Below the pieces are notes generated by a model. It searched no databases. It had not been told where the DNA came from and saw only the letters and a program-made list of their open reading frames with translations. This document shows positions 8,146 through 16,735 of a stretch of DNA of 38,210 bases, piece by piece. The number at the start of each line of letters is the position of its first letter. The first letter of the stretch is position 1. The position numbers and the translations under genes are program-made. Source of the DNA: UBA8904 sp035448625 (lineage in GTDB: Bacteria; Desulfobacterota; Syntrophia; Syntrophales; Smithellaceae); the NCBI GenBank assembly GCA_035448625.1, contig DAOTJI010000018.1:1-38210 (forward strand), given 5' to 3'.

Positions 8146-10665
8146 ATGCTGAACGCGATTCTCAAAAAAATAGTGGGAACCAAAAACGACCGTGAATTGA
8201 AGCGGTTGGCGATACTGCTCCATGAAGTTAATCATCATGAAAAAGAGTTGATGTCCCTTGGCGACGCGGAGCTGCGGGCAAAAACCGCCGCCTTCAGGGA
8301 AAAGCTGAAGAACGGGTTGACGCTGGACGATATTCTGCCGGAAGCGTTTGCGGTGGCCAGAGAAGCCTCGCGAAGGACGCTCATGATGCGCCCGTTCGAC
8401 GTGCAGGTCATCGGAGGGATTGTTCTGCATGAAGGGAAAATCGCGGAAATGAAAACCGGCGAAGGCAAAACGCTGGCCGCGACGATGCCGCTGTATCTGA
8501 ACGCCCTTGAAGGCAAAGGCTGCCATGTGGTCACGGTCAACGATTATCTGGCACGGCGTGACGCGGAGTGGATGAAGCCTATTTATTCTTTTCTGGGATT
8601 GACGGTCGGCGTGATCGTCCACGGCATGGACGACGACGAGCGCCGGAAGGCCTATGCGGCGGATATTACTTACGGCACCAACAATGAATTCGGCTTTGAC
8701 TATCTTCGCGACAACATGAAATTCAGCCTGGAAGAATACGTCCAGCGGGAATTCAATTTTGCGATCGTCGACGAGGTGGACAGCATTCTGATCGACGAGG
8801 CGCGAACGCCGCTCATCATTTCCGGAGCGTCGGAGGAATCGACGGACAAGTACTACAAAATCAACCAGATCATTCCCCGGCTGCGCAAAGACGCGGACTA
8901 CACGATCGAAGAAAAAAGCAAAACGGTTGTTCTGACGGAAGAAGGCGTGTCCCATGTGGAACAGCTCCTGAACGTTCAGAATCTGTATGAGCCGCGCAAT
9001 ATCGAAATCGTTCACCATGTCAATCAGGCGCTTCGGGCCCATACGCTCTTCAAGCGAGACGTGGACTACCTGGTGAAGGACGGCCAGGTGATCATCGTCG
9101 ATGAGTTTACCGGGCGGGTCATGCCGGGCAGGCGTTACAGCGACGGCCTGCACCAGGCACTGGAGGCCAAGGAGAAGGTCAAGATCGAAAAGGAAAACCA
9201 GACGCTGGCCTCCATTACGTTCCAGAATTACTTCCGGATGTACAAAAAGCTTGCGGGAATGACCGGCACGGCGGACACGGAAGCGGAGGAATTCAAGAAG
9301 ATTTACAACCTCGAAGTGTTGGTGATCCCGACCAATATGCCGATGATCCGCCAGGACCACAACGACCTGATCTACAAGACGGAGTCCGAAAAGATCAAGG
9401 CCGTGATCGAGGAAGTCAAAGCCCTGCACAAAGCCGGGCGACCGGTTCTGATCGGCACGATTTCCATTGAAAAATCCGAATTGCTCTCCAAGCATCTCAC
9501 CCGGGCCGGGGTAAAGCACCATGTGCTGAACGCCAAGAATCACGAGAAGGAAGCGGAAATTGTCGCTCAGGCCGGACAGGCGGGACAGGTGACGATTTCG
9601 ACCAATATGGCCGGCCGGGGCACGGACATCAAACTTGGTGAAAAGGTTGCCGAACTAGGCGGTCTGCATATTCTGGGAACGGAACGGCATGAAAGCCGCC
9701 GCATCGACAATCAGCTGCGCGGCCGGTCCGGACGGCAGGGAGACAACGGGTCGTCGCGCTTCTATCTTTCTCTGGAAGATGATTTGCTGCGGGTGTTCGG
9801 AGCCGACCGGATCTCTTCGGTGATGAGCACCGTGGGCATCGAAGAAGGTCAGCCGATCGAGCATAAATACATTTCCCGGGCCATCGAAAACGCCCAAAAA
9901 AGAGTGGAAGGCCAAAACTTTGACATCCGCAAACATCTGCTCGATTACGATGACGTGATGAACAACCAGAGAAAGGTCATCTATGAGCAACGCAAAAAAG
10001 TGTTGCGCGGCGAGGATTTATGGTCTGATATTGAAGCGATGGTTGAGGAAATCACCGCCGATATGCTTTCTGAATTTGTCGGCGAGAAGAACCATCCCCG
10101 GGATTGGAACCTCAAAGCGCTCGAGGATGCGGTATTCCAACAGTTTAAATTGCGCCTGAATATCGCAAACGCGGATGATCTGCAGTCTGAAGACGCCGTC
10201 AGGAGTTTGATCCTGGAAAATGTTCGGCAATACCTGCGCGCCAAGGAAAAGGAATTCGGTCCGGAATTGATGACCTATCTGATGAAGGTCATCATGCTCC
10301 AGGCGATTGACACTCACTGGAAAGAGCACCTGCTGTCTATGGACCACCTGAGGGAAGGCATCGGCTTGCGCGGATACGGGCAGAAGGACCCGGTGAGGGA
10401 ATATCAGCGTGAAGGATATGCGATGTTTATGGAAATGATCAGCCGCATCAAGATGGACACGCTGGAAAAACTCTGCCTGGTCCGGATTCAGAGAGAGGAA
10501 GAAGTCGAGGAAATCAGACAAAAGCAGAAGCAGGACTACATCTTGAGCCGGGGAGAAGACACGCCGGTCCAGAAAACCGTGAAGCGGGAGACCGAAAAGA
10601 TCGGCCGGAATGATCCCTGTCCCTGCGGCAGCGGGAAAAAATACAAAAAATGCTGCGGCGCTTGA
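8146..10665 (+). CDS. secA: SecA, preprotein translocase ATPase
   Basis: This 839-residue motor ATPase drives secretory preproteins through SecYEG. The Walker A block MKTGEGKT is at 102-109 and the DEAD-type Walker B DEVDSILIDEAR at 209-220. Helicase motif VI-like GRSGRQGDNG follows near 525-535, and YDDVMNNQR marks the helical scaffold. The C-terminus keeps the zinc-binding SEC-C motif with C825, C827, C836 and C837, which binds SecB or ribosomes in other species. Length is normal for SecA without large insertions. The ATG is preceded by GAAAGG. The stop is followed within 21 bases by argJ, which probably shares the transcript. Confidence 0.97.
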   Translation: MLNAILKKIVGTKNDRELKRLAILLHEVNHHEKELMSLGDAELRAKTAAFREKLKNGLTLDDILPEAFAVAREASRRTLMMRPFDVQVIGGIVLHEGKIAEMKTGEGKTLAATMPLYLNALEGKGCHVVTVNDYLARRDAEWMKPIYSFLGLTVGVIVHGMDDDERRKAYAADITYGTNNEFGFDYLRDNMKFSLEEYVQREFNFAIVDEVDSILIDEARTPLIISGASEESTDKYYKINQIIPRLRKDADYTIEEKSKTVVLTEEGVSHVEQLLNVQNLYEPRNIEIVHHVNQALRAHTLFKRDVDYLVKDGQVIIVDEFTGRVMPGRRYSDGLHQALEAKEKVKIEKENQTLASITFQNYFRMYKKLAGMTGTADTEAEEFKKIYNLEVLVIPTNMPMIRQDHNDLIYKTESEKIKAVIEEVKALHKAGRPVLIGTISIEKSELLSKHLTRAGVKHHVLNAKNHEKEAEIVAQAGQAGQVTISTNMAGRGTDIKLGEKVAELGGLHILGTERHESRRIDNQLRGRSGRQGDNGSSRFYLSLEDDLLRVFGADRISSVMSTVGIEEGQPIEHKYISRAIENAQKRVEGQNFDIRKHLLDYDDVMNNQRKVIYEQRKKVLRGEDLWSDIEAMVEEITADMLSEFVGEKNHPRDWNLKALEDAVFQQFKLRLNIANADDLQSEDAVRSLILENVRQYLRAKEKEFGPELMTYLMKVIMLQAIDTHWKEHLLSMDHLREGIGLRGYGQKDPVREYQREGYAMFMEMISRIKMDTLEKLCLVRIQREEEVEEIRQKQKQDYILSRGEDTPVQKTVKRETEKIGRNDPCPCGSGKKYKKCCGA

Positions 10666-10686
10666 GAATGCAAAGGAGTGGCGGTC

Positions 10687-11886
10687 ATGGCAAAATCCAA
10701 CAATAAAGTCAGCGTCCCCGGTTTCCTGGCCAATGGCGTATCCGCGGGCATCAAAGGCGGCGACCTGAAGGACCTCGGGTTGATCTGTTCCACCGTCCCG
10801 GCAAAAGTTGCCGCGCTGTTTACGAAAAACACCTTTAAGGCGGCGCCGGTGCTGATCGATGCGGAAAGGGTCAAACGAGGAACGGCCCAGGCTATTCTGA
10901 CCAACAGCGGCTGCGCCAATGCGGCAACGGGCAAAGAAGGCATGGCCGACGCGCTGGCCGTTTCGGCGGCTGCGGCGAAGCAGCTGAAAATCCCCGAAGA
11001 GCATCTGCTGATTTGTTCCACGGGGGTGATCGGCAGACGGCTGCCGGTCAAGAAGATCGAATCCGGCATCGGCAAACTGGTCAAGGGCCTCAACGAATTC
11101 GGCATCGAGGATGCGGAAGCCGCCATGATGACAACGGACAAATTTCCCAAGATCTCTATTCGCAAGGGCATCGTCGGCGCGAAGGACATCACGATCTGCG
11201 GGATAGCCAAAGGCGCCGGCATGATCGAGCCGAACATGGCGACGCTTTTGACCTACGTCATGACCGACGCCCTCATCGACGCCAAGGCGCTGAACACTGT
11301 CTTTCATCAGGTGATCGATTCCACGTTCAATTCCGTCAGCGTCGACGGCTGCATGAGCACCAACGACACGGCCATCATTCTGGCCAACGGTCTGGCCGGC
11401 AACAATCCTCTCGAGCGCGCCCAGGCAAGGCTTCAGCGATTCCGGGAGATGCTGACGGACGTGATGGCCGAGCTGGCGCAGGCCGTGGTCCGGGACGGGG
11501 AAGGGGCGACCAAATTCATCACCATCCTGGTGGAGGGGGCGAAATCAAAATCCGACGCGCGGCGCGTGGCCTATTCCATTGCCAATTCCAATCTGGTCAA
11601 AACCGCCTTTTTCGGCGAAGACCCCAACTGGGGCAGAATTCTGTCTGCCGTCGGTGCTTCGGGCATCCTGCTGGAAAAGGAGAAAATCAGCCTGTCGATC
11701 GGAAATACGACCGTTTTCGCGCAGGACGCACCCACCGGCGTTGCGATATCCCGGCTGAAGGAAATTTATCAGGAGGCAAACATTGAAGTCCGGGTCAGCT
11801 TGGGGGGAGGCGACAAGTCCTACACGGTGTACACCTCGGACCTGTCCTGCGATTATGTGAAAATCAACGCCGATTACACCACGTAG
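10687..11886 (+). CDS. argJ: ArgJ, glutamate N-acetyltransferase / amino-acid acetyltransferase
   Basis: This 399-residue ornithine acetyltransferase recycles the acetyl group from N-acetylornithine to glutamate in arginine synthesis. Some members also make N-acetylglutamate from acetyl-CoA. It is made as a precursor that cleaves itself between A185 and T186 in EPNMATLLTY, exposing the catalytic threonine. Other ArgJ blocks are STGVIGRRLP (111-120), a TNSGCANAATG block (72-82) and, near the C-terminus, EDPNWGRI. The ATG at 10687 is chosen over a GTG at 10678 because the AAGGAG box overlaps that GTG and sits eight bases before the ATG. No other arg genes are adjacent, so its regulation is likely tied to the secA transcript. 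Confidence 0.95.
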   Translation: MAKSNNKVSVPGFLANGVSAGIKGGDLKDLGLICSTVPAKVAALFTKNTFKAAPVLIDAERVKRGTAQAILTNSGCANAATGKEGMADALAVSAAAAKQLKIPEEHLLICSTGVIGRRLPVKKIESGIGKLVKGLNEFGIEDAEAAMMTTDKFPKISIRKGIVGAKDITICGIAKGAGMIEPNMATLLTYVMTDALIDAKALNTVFHQVIDSTFNSVSVDGCMSTNDTAIILANGLAGNNPLERAQARLQRFREMLTDVMAELAQAVVRDGEGATKFITILVEGAKSKSDARRVAYSIANSNLVKTAFFGEDPNWGRILSAVGASGILLEKEKISLSIGNTTVFAQDAPTGVAISRLKEIYQEANIEVRVSLGGGDKSYTVYTSDLSCDYVKINADYTT

Positions 11887-11887
11887 G

Positions 11888-11916
11888 GGCGGTAAAAGTT
11901 TATTAATTTTATTGCC
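11888..11916 (+). terminator. Terminator-like hairpin after argJ
   Basis: GGCGGTAAAA (11888-11897) can pair with TTTTATTGCC (11907-11916) over ten positions, two of them G-U, around a nine-base loop. It begins two bases after the argJ stop. There is no T-run directly after it, so termination strength is doubtful. Confidence 0.35.
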
Positions 11917-12065
11917 GAAAATGTTATTTGCACTTGATTCATGAATGGATATGTGATAGTTGCGTCAAAATTTCACACATCCCCTGATTGACGGAGGGTT
12001 GCTTGACGTTCAAGTCCGCCGGCAAGAAGACGGGGGTGGCGGAAAAAACAAAGGAGAAAAAATTT
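11917..12065 (+). promoter_or_regulatory. Structured rpsB leader
   Basis: This gap precedes rpsB. It holds a weak promoter candidate (TTGCAC at 11928 and TGTGAT at 11952, 18 apart). Two back-to-back hairpins follow: CTTGA/TCAAG (12002-12014) and TCCGCC/GGCGGA with a 17-base loop (12015-12043). The ribosome binding site AGGAG at 12052-12056 sits just downstream. Ribosomal protein S2 represses its own operon through the mRNA leader in E. coli. The hairpins make a similar control possible here, but no conserved consensus was identified. Confidence 0.4.
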
Positions 12066-12875
12066 ATGTCAGCCATTTCCATGAAGCTTCTGCTCGAAGC
12101 GGGTGTTCATTTCGGACACCAGACCAACAAATGGAACCCCAAGATGAAGCCCTATATCTTCGGGGCCCGCAACAACATCTACATCATTGACCTGCAGCAG
12201 ACCGTCGGCATGTTTCAGTCCGCCTACAATTTTGTCGTGGACATCGTCAGCCAGGGCAGGGAAATCCTCTTTGTCGGGACCAAAAAGCAGTCCCAGGAGG
12301 CGATTCGCGAAGAGGCGACGCGCTGCGGCATGCCTTACGTCAATCAGCGCTGGCTGGGCGGCATGCTGACCAATTTCATTACCATCAAGAAAAGCATCGA
12401 TCGCCTCAACAACCTCAATAAGATGTTCGCCGACGATTCGGTCAAGGCTTTTCCCAAAAAGGAAATCACCAAGCTCCAAAAAGAGATGGACAAGATGGAC
12501 AATGTTCTGGGCGGCATCAAAAACATGAGGACGCTGCCCGCCGCCGTTTTCATCGTCGATCCCAACCGGGAGCGCATCACGGTCCAGGAAGCGAAAAAAT
12601 TGAAGATTCCCATCGTCGCCATCGTCGATACCAACTGCGATCCGACGGACATCGATTATATCATTCCGGGAAACGACGACGCGATTCGGGCCATCAAGCT
12701 CTTTTCTTCGAAGTTCGCGGACGCGGTGATCGAAGGCAAGAAACGCTTTGAAGAAAAACTGGCCGCGCAATCCAATAAAGAAGACGGGTCGCCCACCGCG
12801 GAAAGCAAGGATCCGGAAGCGGACATCCCGGAAAGCGTCGAGATGGAAAACGGTTCAGCCGTGCCCGCTCCATAG
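12066..12875 (+). CDS. rpsB: 30S ribosomal protein S2
   Basis: This 269-residue small-subunit protein opens the translation operon. The N-terminus shows the S2 signature LLEAGVHFGHQTNKWNPKM (residues 9-27). It continues with NNIYIIDLQQT, then RWLGGMLTN, and near 205 a PIVAIVDTNCDP block. The ATG at 12066 is chosen because AGGAG lies nine bases upstream and the family N-terminus begins there, although the frame is open further upstream. The last 30 or so residues form an acidic, low-complexity tail that extends past E. coli S2 (241 residues). Such tails vary between phyla. Confidence 0.97.
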   Translation: MSAISMKLLLEAGVHFGHQTNKWNPKMKPYIFGARNNIYIIDLQQTVGMFQSAYNFVVDIVSQGREILFVGTKKQSQEAIREEATRCGMPYVNQRWLGGMLTNFITIKKSIDRLNNLNKMFADDSVKAFPKKEITKLQKEMDKMDNVLGGIKNMRTLPAAVFIVDPNRERITVQEAKKLKIPIVAIVDTNCDPTDIDYIIPGNDDAIRAIKLFSSKFADAVIEGKKRFEEKLAAQSNKEDGSPTAESKDPEADIPESVEMENGSAVPAP

Positions 12876-13004
12876 AGGCATACACCGCGTACACGCAAAA
12901 AGAACACCCCGAAAGACAATGGACGGTGCCTTCGTCAGGGACGTTCATCGCGTGCACGCCTGACAAGCATACACACAACAAAAGAATTCCAGGAGGATAG
13001 AATA
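12876..13004 (+). other. rpsB-tsf intergenic region with inverted repeats
   Basis: This 129-base gap is longer than others in the operon. GCGTACACGC (12887-12896) and GCGTGCACGC (12950-12959) are inverted complements at nine of ten positions. GTCAGG (12934-12939) and CCTGAC (12959-12964) form a competing stem. No T-run follows. It may stabilise or attenuate the transcript between rpsB and tsf. AGGAGG at 12991-12996 serves tsf. Confidence 0.35.
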
Positions 13005-13610
13005 GTGGAAATTACGTCAACCATGGTAAAGGAATTGAGAACGAAAACCGGCGCCGGCATGATGGACTGCAAGGAAGCGCTTGCGGCCTCGGACGGCGAT
13101 TTTGAAAAAGCGATTGATTTTTTGCGGAAGAAGGGACTTTCGGCGGCCACCAAACGTTCGTCCAAAGCGGCCAAAGACGGGACCGTTGCTTCCTACATCC
13201 ATATGGGCGGCCGGATCGGCGTAATGGTGGAAATCAATTGTGAGACGGATTTTGTGGCGAAAACCGAGGACTTTCAGACGATGGCCCGGGACATTGCCAT
13301 GCACATTGCCGCCTCCAACCCGCTGTATGTGCGTCCGGAGGAGATCCCCGAAGACGCGCTCCACCGCGAAAAGGAAATTTACCGCAGCCAGCTTCGGGAA
13401 GAGAAAAAGCCCGAAAAAATCTGGGATAAAATCATCGACGGAAAACTAAAGAAATTTTACGAGGACGTTTGCCTGGTCGAGCAGAAGTTTGTCAAAAACC
13501 AGGACATCACCGTCGGAACGCTGGTCAACAACATGATTGCCAAAACCGGCGAAAACATTGTCATTCGCCGTTTTGCACGCTTCCAGCTCGGCGAGGAACT
13601 CAAGAAATAA
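13005..13610 (+). CDS. tsf: Elongation factor Ts (short form)
   Basis: This 201-residue guanine-nucleotide exchange factor recycles EF-Tu. The UBA-like N-terminus carries the family signature LRTKTGAGMMDCKEAL (residues 11-26), and the core block INCETDFVAKT follows (78-88). It is about 80 residues shorter than E. coli EF-Ts and has a single core subdomain, as in many non-enteric bacteria. The start is GTG with AGGAGG eight bases upstream; no in-frame ATG fits the N-terminus better. The stop TAA overlaps the pyrH ATG by one base (TAATG), which suggests translational coupling. Confidence 0.96.
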   Translation: MEITSTMVKELRTKTGAGMMDCKEALAASDGDFEKAIDFLRKKGLSAATKRSSKAAKDGTVASYIHMGGRIGVMVEINCETDFVAKTEDFQTMARDIAMHIAASNPLYVRPEEIPEDALHREKEIYRSQLREEKKPEKIWDKIIDGKLKKFYEDVCLVEQKFVKNQDITVGTLVNNMIAKTGENIVIRRFARFQLGEELKK

Positions 13611-14335
13611 TGGGCGACAAGAAAAAGGCGGCGTACAAACGAATCCTTTTAAAGCTCAGCGGGGAAGCGCTTTTGGGCAAGCAGTCCACCGGCGTCGATC
13701 CGGATGTCGTCGGCTACATTGCCGATGAAATCATGTCGTTGTCGGATCTGAAGATTCAGATCGGCATTGTCATCGGGGGCGGCAATATTTTCCGGGGGAT
13801 TCAGGCCGGTAACCGGGGCATGGAGCGCACGACCGCCGATTACATGGGGATGCTGGCGACGGTGATCAACAGTCTTGCCCTTCAGAGCGCCCTCGAGGTA
13901 AAAGGGCTTCCGACGCGCGTCCAGTCTTCCATTGAAATGCGGGAAATCGCGGAGACCTTCATTCAGCGGAAAGCCGTTCGCCATCTCGAAAAAGGCAGAA
14001 TCGTCATCTTTGCCGGCGGAACGGGAAACCCCTATTTTTCCACGGACACAGCCGCTTGCCTGCGGGCGATGGAAATCCGGGCGGACGTTATTTTAAAGGC
14101 CACGAAGGTGGATGGCGTCTACAGCGCGGATCCCGTCTTGGATCGCTCTGCTGTGATGTTCAAAAAGATAAGTTATATCGACGTGTTGACGAAGAATCTT
14201 AAAGTGATGGATTCAACTGCAATTTCCCTGTGTCGGGACAACCGGCTGCCGATTGTCGTCTTTAATCTGCAGAAGAAGGGCAATATTCGCGGCGTTGTCT
14301 GCGGTAAAAAAATCGGAACGTACGTAGGAGAATGA
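13610..14335 (+). CDS. pyrH: PyrH, UMP kinase
   Basis: This 241-residue hexameric UMP kinase of the amino-acid-kinase family phosphorylates UMP to UDP. Visible blocks are ILLKLSGEAL (residues 12-21), VIGGGNIFRG near 54-63, and ATVINSLALQ. GGTGNPYFSTDTAA follows near 137-150, then a KATKVDGVYSADP block. The start overlaps the tsf stop by one base. The frame is open further upstream inside tsf, but the conserved N-terminus starts here. In other bacteria the enzyme is activated by GTP and inhibited by UTP. It sits in the conserved rpsB-tsf-pyrH-frr order. Confidence 0.97.
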   Translation: MGDKKKAAYKRILLKLSGEALLGKQSTGVDPDVVGYIADEIMSLSDLKIQIGIVIGGGNIFRGIQAGNRGMERTTADYMGMLATVINSLALQSALEVKGLPTRVQSSIEMREIAETFIQRKAVRHLEKGRIVIFAGGTGNPYFSTDTAACLRAMEIRADVILKATKVDGVYSADPVLDRSAVMFKKISYIDVLTKNLKVMDSTAISLCRDNRLPIVVFNLQKKGNIRGVVCGKKIGTYVGE

Positions 14336-14337
14336 TC

Positions 14338-14895
14338 ATGAAAGAGCAGATTTTTTCAAAGTTCAAAGACAATATGGAAAAAACCATCTCTTCCCTGGAA
14401 AAATCATTCAGCAGAGTGAGAACCGGCCGGGCTTCGGTCTCGCTCTTGGACGGAATCAAGGTCGACTATTACGGAACGCCGACCCCGATTGCCCAGCTGG
14501 CCAACCTCTCCGTCCCGGAAAGCCGCCTGATCGTAATCGCTCCCTGGGACGTTACGACGATCGGCGCCATCGAAAAGGCCATTCAGAAATCCGACCTGGG
14601 GCTGATGCCCTCGACGGACGGCAAGGTGGTTCGCCTCTCCATCCCGCAGCTCACTGAGGAGCGGCGCAAGGAACTGGTCAAAGTCGTGAAAAAAATGGCG
14701 GAAGAAGGGAAAATCAAGCTGCGCAACGAGCGGCGCGACGCCAACGAGGCGCTGAAGGAATTAAAAAAGAACAATAAAATGTCCGAGGACGAAATGCACG
14801 GCGCCCAGGACGAAGTCCAGAAGCTGACGGACCGCTATATTGAAAAGACGGACAAGATTCTGGCCGCCAAAGAAAAAGAAATCATGGAGATATAA
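14338..14895 (+). CDS. frr: Ribosome recycling factor
   Basis: This 185-residue tRNA-mimic splits post-termination ribosomes together with EF-G. Family blocks are RTGRASVSLLDGIKVDYYG (residues 29-47), PLTEERRKEL-like QLTEERRKELVK (101-112), and NERRDANE. I chose the second of two nearby ATGs. The first, at 14332, overlaps the pyrH stop but lies one base after the TAGGAG box. The ATG at 14338 has a seven-base spacing and gives exactly the usual 185 residues. A strong intrinsic terminator follows, closing the rpsB operon. Confidence 0.96.
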   Translation: MKEQIFSKFKDNMEKTISSLEKSFSRVRTGRASVSLLDGIKVDYYGTPTPIAQLANLSVPESRLIVIAPWDVTTIGAIEKAIQKSDLGLMPSTDGKVVRLSIPQLTEERRKELVKVVKKMAEEGKIKLRNERRDANEALKELKKNNKMSEDEMHGAQDEVQKLTDRYIEKTDKILAAKEKEIMEI

Positions 14896-14921
14896 GGCGG
14901 GCGGCCATTGAACGGACACGG

Positions 14922-14955
14922 ATGGGGAGTCTGAAGCTCCCCATTTGTTTTTGTT
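14922..14955 (+). terminator. Rho-independent terminator after frr
   Basis: A perfect eight-base stem, ATGGGGAG (14922-14929) and CTCCCCAT (14937-14944), encloses a seven-base loop and is followed by TTGTTTTTGTT. This is the clearest intrinsic terminator in the window and separates the rpsB-tsf-pyrH-frr unit from uppS. Confidence 0.88.
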
Positions 14956-14982
14956 GCCGGTTTAAGGCTGACGGTTTAGGAT
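14954..14982 (+). promoter_or_regulatory. Candidate promoter for the uppS-cdsA-dxr-rseP unit
   Basis: TTGCCG (14954-14959) and TAGGAT (14977-14982) are spaced by 17 bases, each matching consensus at four of six positions. It begins at the end of the frr terminator's T-rich tail, where a new unit needs a promoter. About 94 bases remain to the uppS start, in which I see nothing else. Confidence 0.4.
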
Positions 14983-15075
14983 TTCGGCCCGGTCGCCGGA
15001 TTGACGCCCGCGCCATTTTCACTGAGTCGCCCGGGTTTCCCCAAAACGCAGCCTTTGGGCAAGGAAACGGATCGT

Positions 15076-15816
15076 ATGCAGAAAATCGACTTGAATCACC
15101 TCCCCGCGCACATCGCCGTCATCATGGACGGCAACGGCCGCTGGGCCAAGCAGCACGCGATGGGGCGGATTCGGGGACATCAAAAGGGTGCACAGGCCGT
15201 CCGGACGACCGTCACGGCGTGCCGTGAAATCGGCATTCGGTATCTGACCCTGTTCGCTTTCTCCTCTGAAAACTGGGGCAGACCCGGAGAAGAAGTCCAG
15301 GCGCTGATGAAGCTCCTGGCGGATTATCTGGACAAGGAAGCGCCGACGATGCAAAAGCAGGAAATCCGGCTGTCCACCATCGGCGACGTCGACCGGCTAT
15401 ACGAGCCCGTGCGGAAGAAGCTCAAGGAGGTTCAGCATCTGACCCGGCGAAACGACAAGATGGTTTTGACCCTGGCGCTGAGCTACGGGAGCCGCGACGA
15501 GATTCTCGCGGCTGTAAAGAAGATGCTCGCGGACAGCCTGGATGGAAAGTTGAATCCGGATTCCGTGGATCAGAATGTATTCGGAAGCTATCTGTACACG
15601 CGCGGCATGCCGGATCCCGATCTGCTGATCCGGACCAGCGGCGAATACCGCATCAGCAATTTTCTTCTCTGGCAGATGGCCTACACGGAGCTTTACTTTA
15701 CGGATGTTTTGTGGCCTGATTTCACCAAAGACGATTTGTGGAAGGCGATCGCCGCTTATCAGAAACGGGAGAGGCGCTTCGGATTAACCGGCGATCAGAT
15801 TGCCGGAAGGGATTAA
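15076..15816 (+). CDS. uppS: UppS, di-trans,poly-cis-undecaprenyl-diphosphate synthase
   Basis: This 246-residue cis-prenyltransferase extends farnesyl diphosphate with eight isopentenyl units to make the C55 lipid carrier for peptidoglycan and O-antigen. The carrier also serves the Ara4N pathway encoded at the left of this window. The catalytic D18 lies in HIAVIMDGNGRWAK (12-25). YLTLFAFSSENWGRP (about 62-76) and the C-terminal LIRTSGEYRISNFLLWQ region (about 182-198) are characteristic. The ATG at 15076 follows AAGGAAA. An open stretch upstream to 15001 has no homology and is not included. Confidence 0.96.
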   Translation: MQKIDLNHLPAHIAVIMDGNGRWAKQHAMGRIRGHQKGAQAVRTTVTACREIGIRYLTLFAFSSENWGRPGEEVQALMKLLADYLDKEAPTMQKQEIRLSTIGDVDRLYEPVRKKLKEVQHLTRRNDKMVLTLALSYGSRDEILAAVKKMLADSLDGKLNPDSVDQNVFGSYLYTRGMPDPDLLIRTSGEYRISNFLLWQMAYTELYFTDVLWPDFTKDDLWKAIAAYQKRERRFGLTGDQIAGRD

Positions 15817-15835
15817 CGGCCCCAGGGAGCAAGCG

Positions 15836-16651
15836 ATGGCGACCCAAAACTCCAATCTGCAGCGATGGCTGACAGGCCTGGCTCTGGCCGCCGTGCTGCT
15901 CCTGATCATTGTCATGGGATCTCCGGTTGTCCTGACCGCCGTCGTTACGCTGGTCATCCTGATCGGCCTTTCGGAATACAACGGCATCATGTTCGGCGCC
16001 GGGCATCGCACGGAAAAAATAGAGGGACTGATCATCGCTTTCCTGATCCCCTGGGCCGTGCTCGCGGGCGATACCCGGTGGATCGCCGCAATGCTCACTT
16101 TCTCGACGCTGATCGTGTTCATGGTTTTTCTGTGGCAGGTTAGACAATCTTCCCCGGATCTGTCCTCCGTCATGAAAGTCCTGTTCGGCCTTCTGTATAT
16201 ACCGCTTTTGACCTCGCACTTCATTCTGCTGAGAAAGCTGGAAAGCGGCGTTTACTGGGTTTTGCTGGTGCTCGTGATCGGCATTATCGGGGATACGGTG
16301 GCCCTGTATGTGGGCAAATCCCTGGGGAAAAGAAAACTGCTGGAGGCGGTGAGCCCCGGGAAAACCGTGGAAGGCACGCTGGGGCTCATCCTGGGCGGCA
16401 CCCTGGCGGCCTTTGTCTTCGGTTGCTTTTGGTTTCCCCAAATCCACTGGATTCATTTTCTGATCCTCGGTTTTGTGGGCGGCATCGTCGGACAGCTGGG
16501 CGATCTTTGCGAATCCGCCATTAAAAGAAGCCACGGCAAAAAGGACGCCAGTGCTCTGCTGCCGGGCCACGGCGGACTGATGGACCGAATGGACAGCCTG
16601 ATCTTTCTGGCGCCTTTTGTGTACTATTACCGGATCTTTGTGATCGGCTGA
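15836..16651 (+). CDS. cdsA: CdsA, phosphatidate cytidylyltransferase
   Basis: This 271-residue membrane enzyme makes CDP-diacylglycerol from phosphatidate and CTP, the branch point of phospholipid synthesis. It has about seven hydrophobic segments. The C-terminal CDP-DAG synthase signature spans residues 227-256: SAIKRSHGKKD, then LPGHGGLMDRMDS. The ATG at 15836 has AGGGAG eight bases upstream and a plausible N-terminus. A start at 15800 inside uppS would add a polar extension with no support. The order uppS-cdsA-dxr-rseP is widely conserved in proteobacteria. Confidence 0.93.
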   Translation: MATQNSNLQRWLTGLALAAVLLLIIVMGSPVVLTAVVTLVILIGLSEYNGIMFGAGHRTEKIEGLIIAFLIPWAVLAGDTRWIAAMLTFSTLIVFMVFLWQVRQSSPDLSSVMKVLFGLLYIPLLTSHFILLRKLESGVYWVLLVLVIGIIGDTVALYVGKSLGKRKLLEAVSPGKTVEGTLGLILGGTLAAFVFGCFWFPQIHWIHFLILGFVGGIVGQLGDLCESAIKRSHGKKDASALLPGHGGLMDRMDSLIFLAPFVYYYRIFVIG

Positions 16652-16735
16652 TCGAATCCCCGCGCGTTCGGGTTCAGCCTGTTCTAAATCGCTAACCGCT
16701 TTTTCCATCATGATGCTTTTGGGGCGTATGTTCGA

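Noticed and set aside
8110..9543. 477-codon open frame antisense to secA
   Set aside because: SecA on the other strand is certain, and the antisense product has no recognisable motif.
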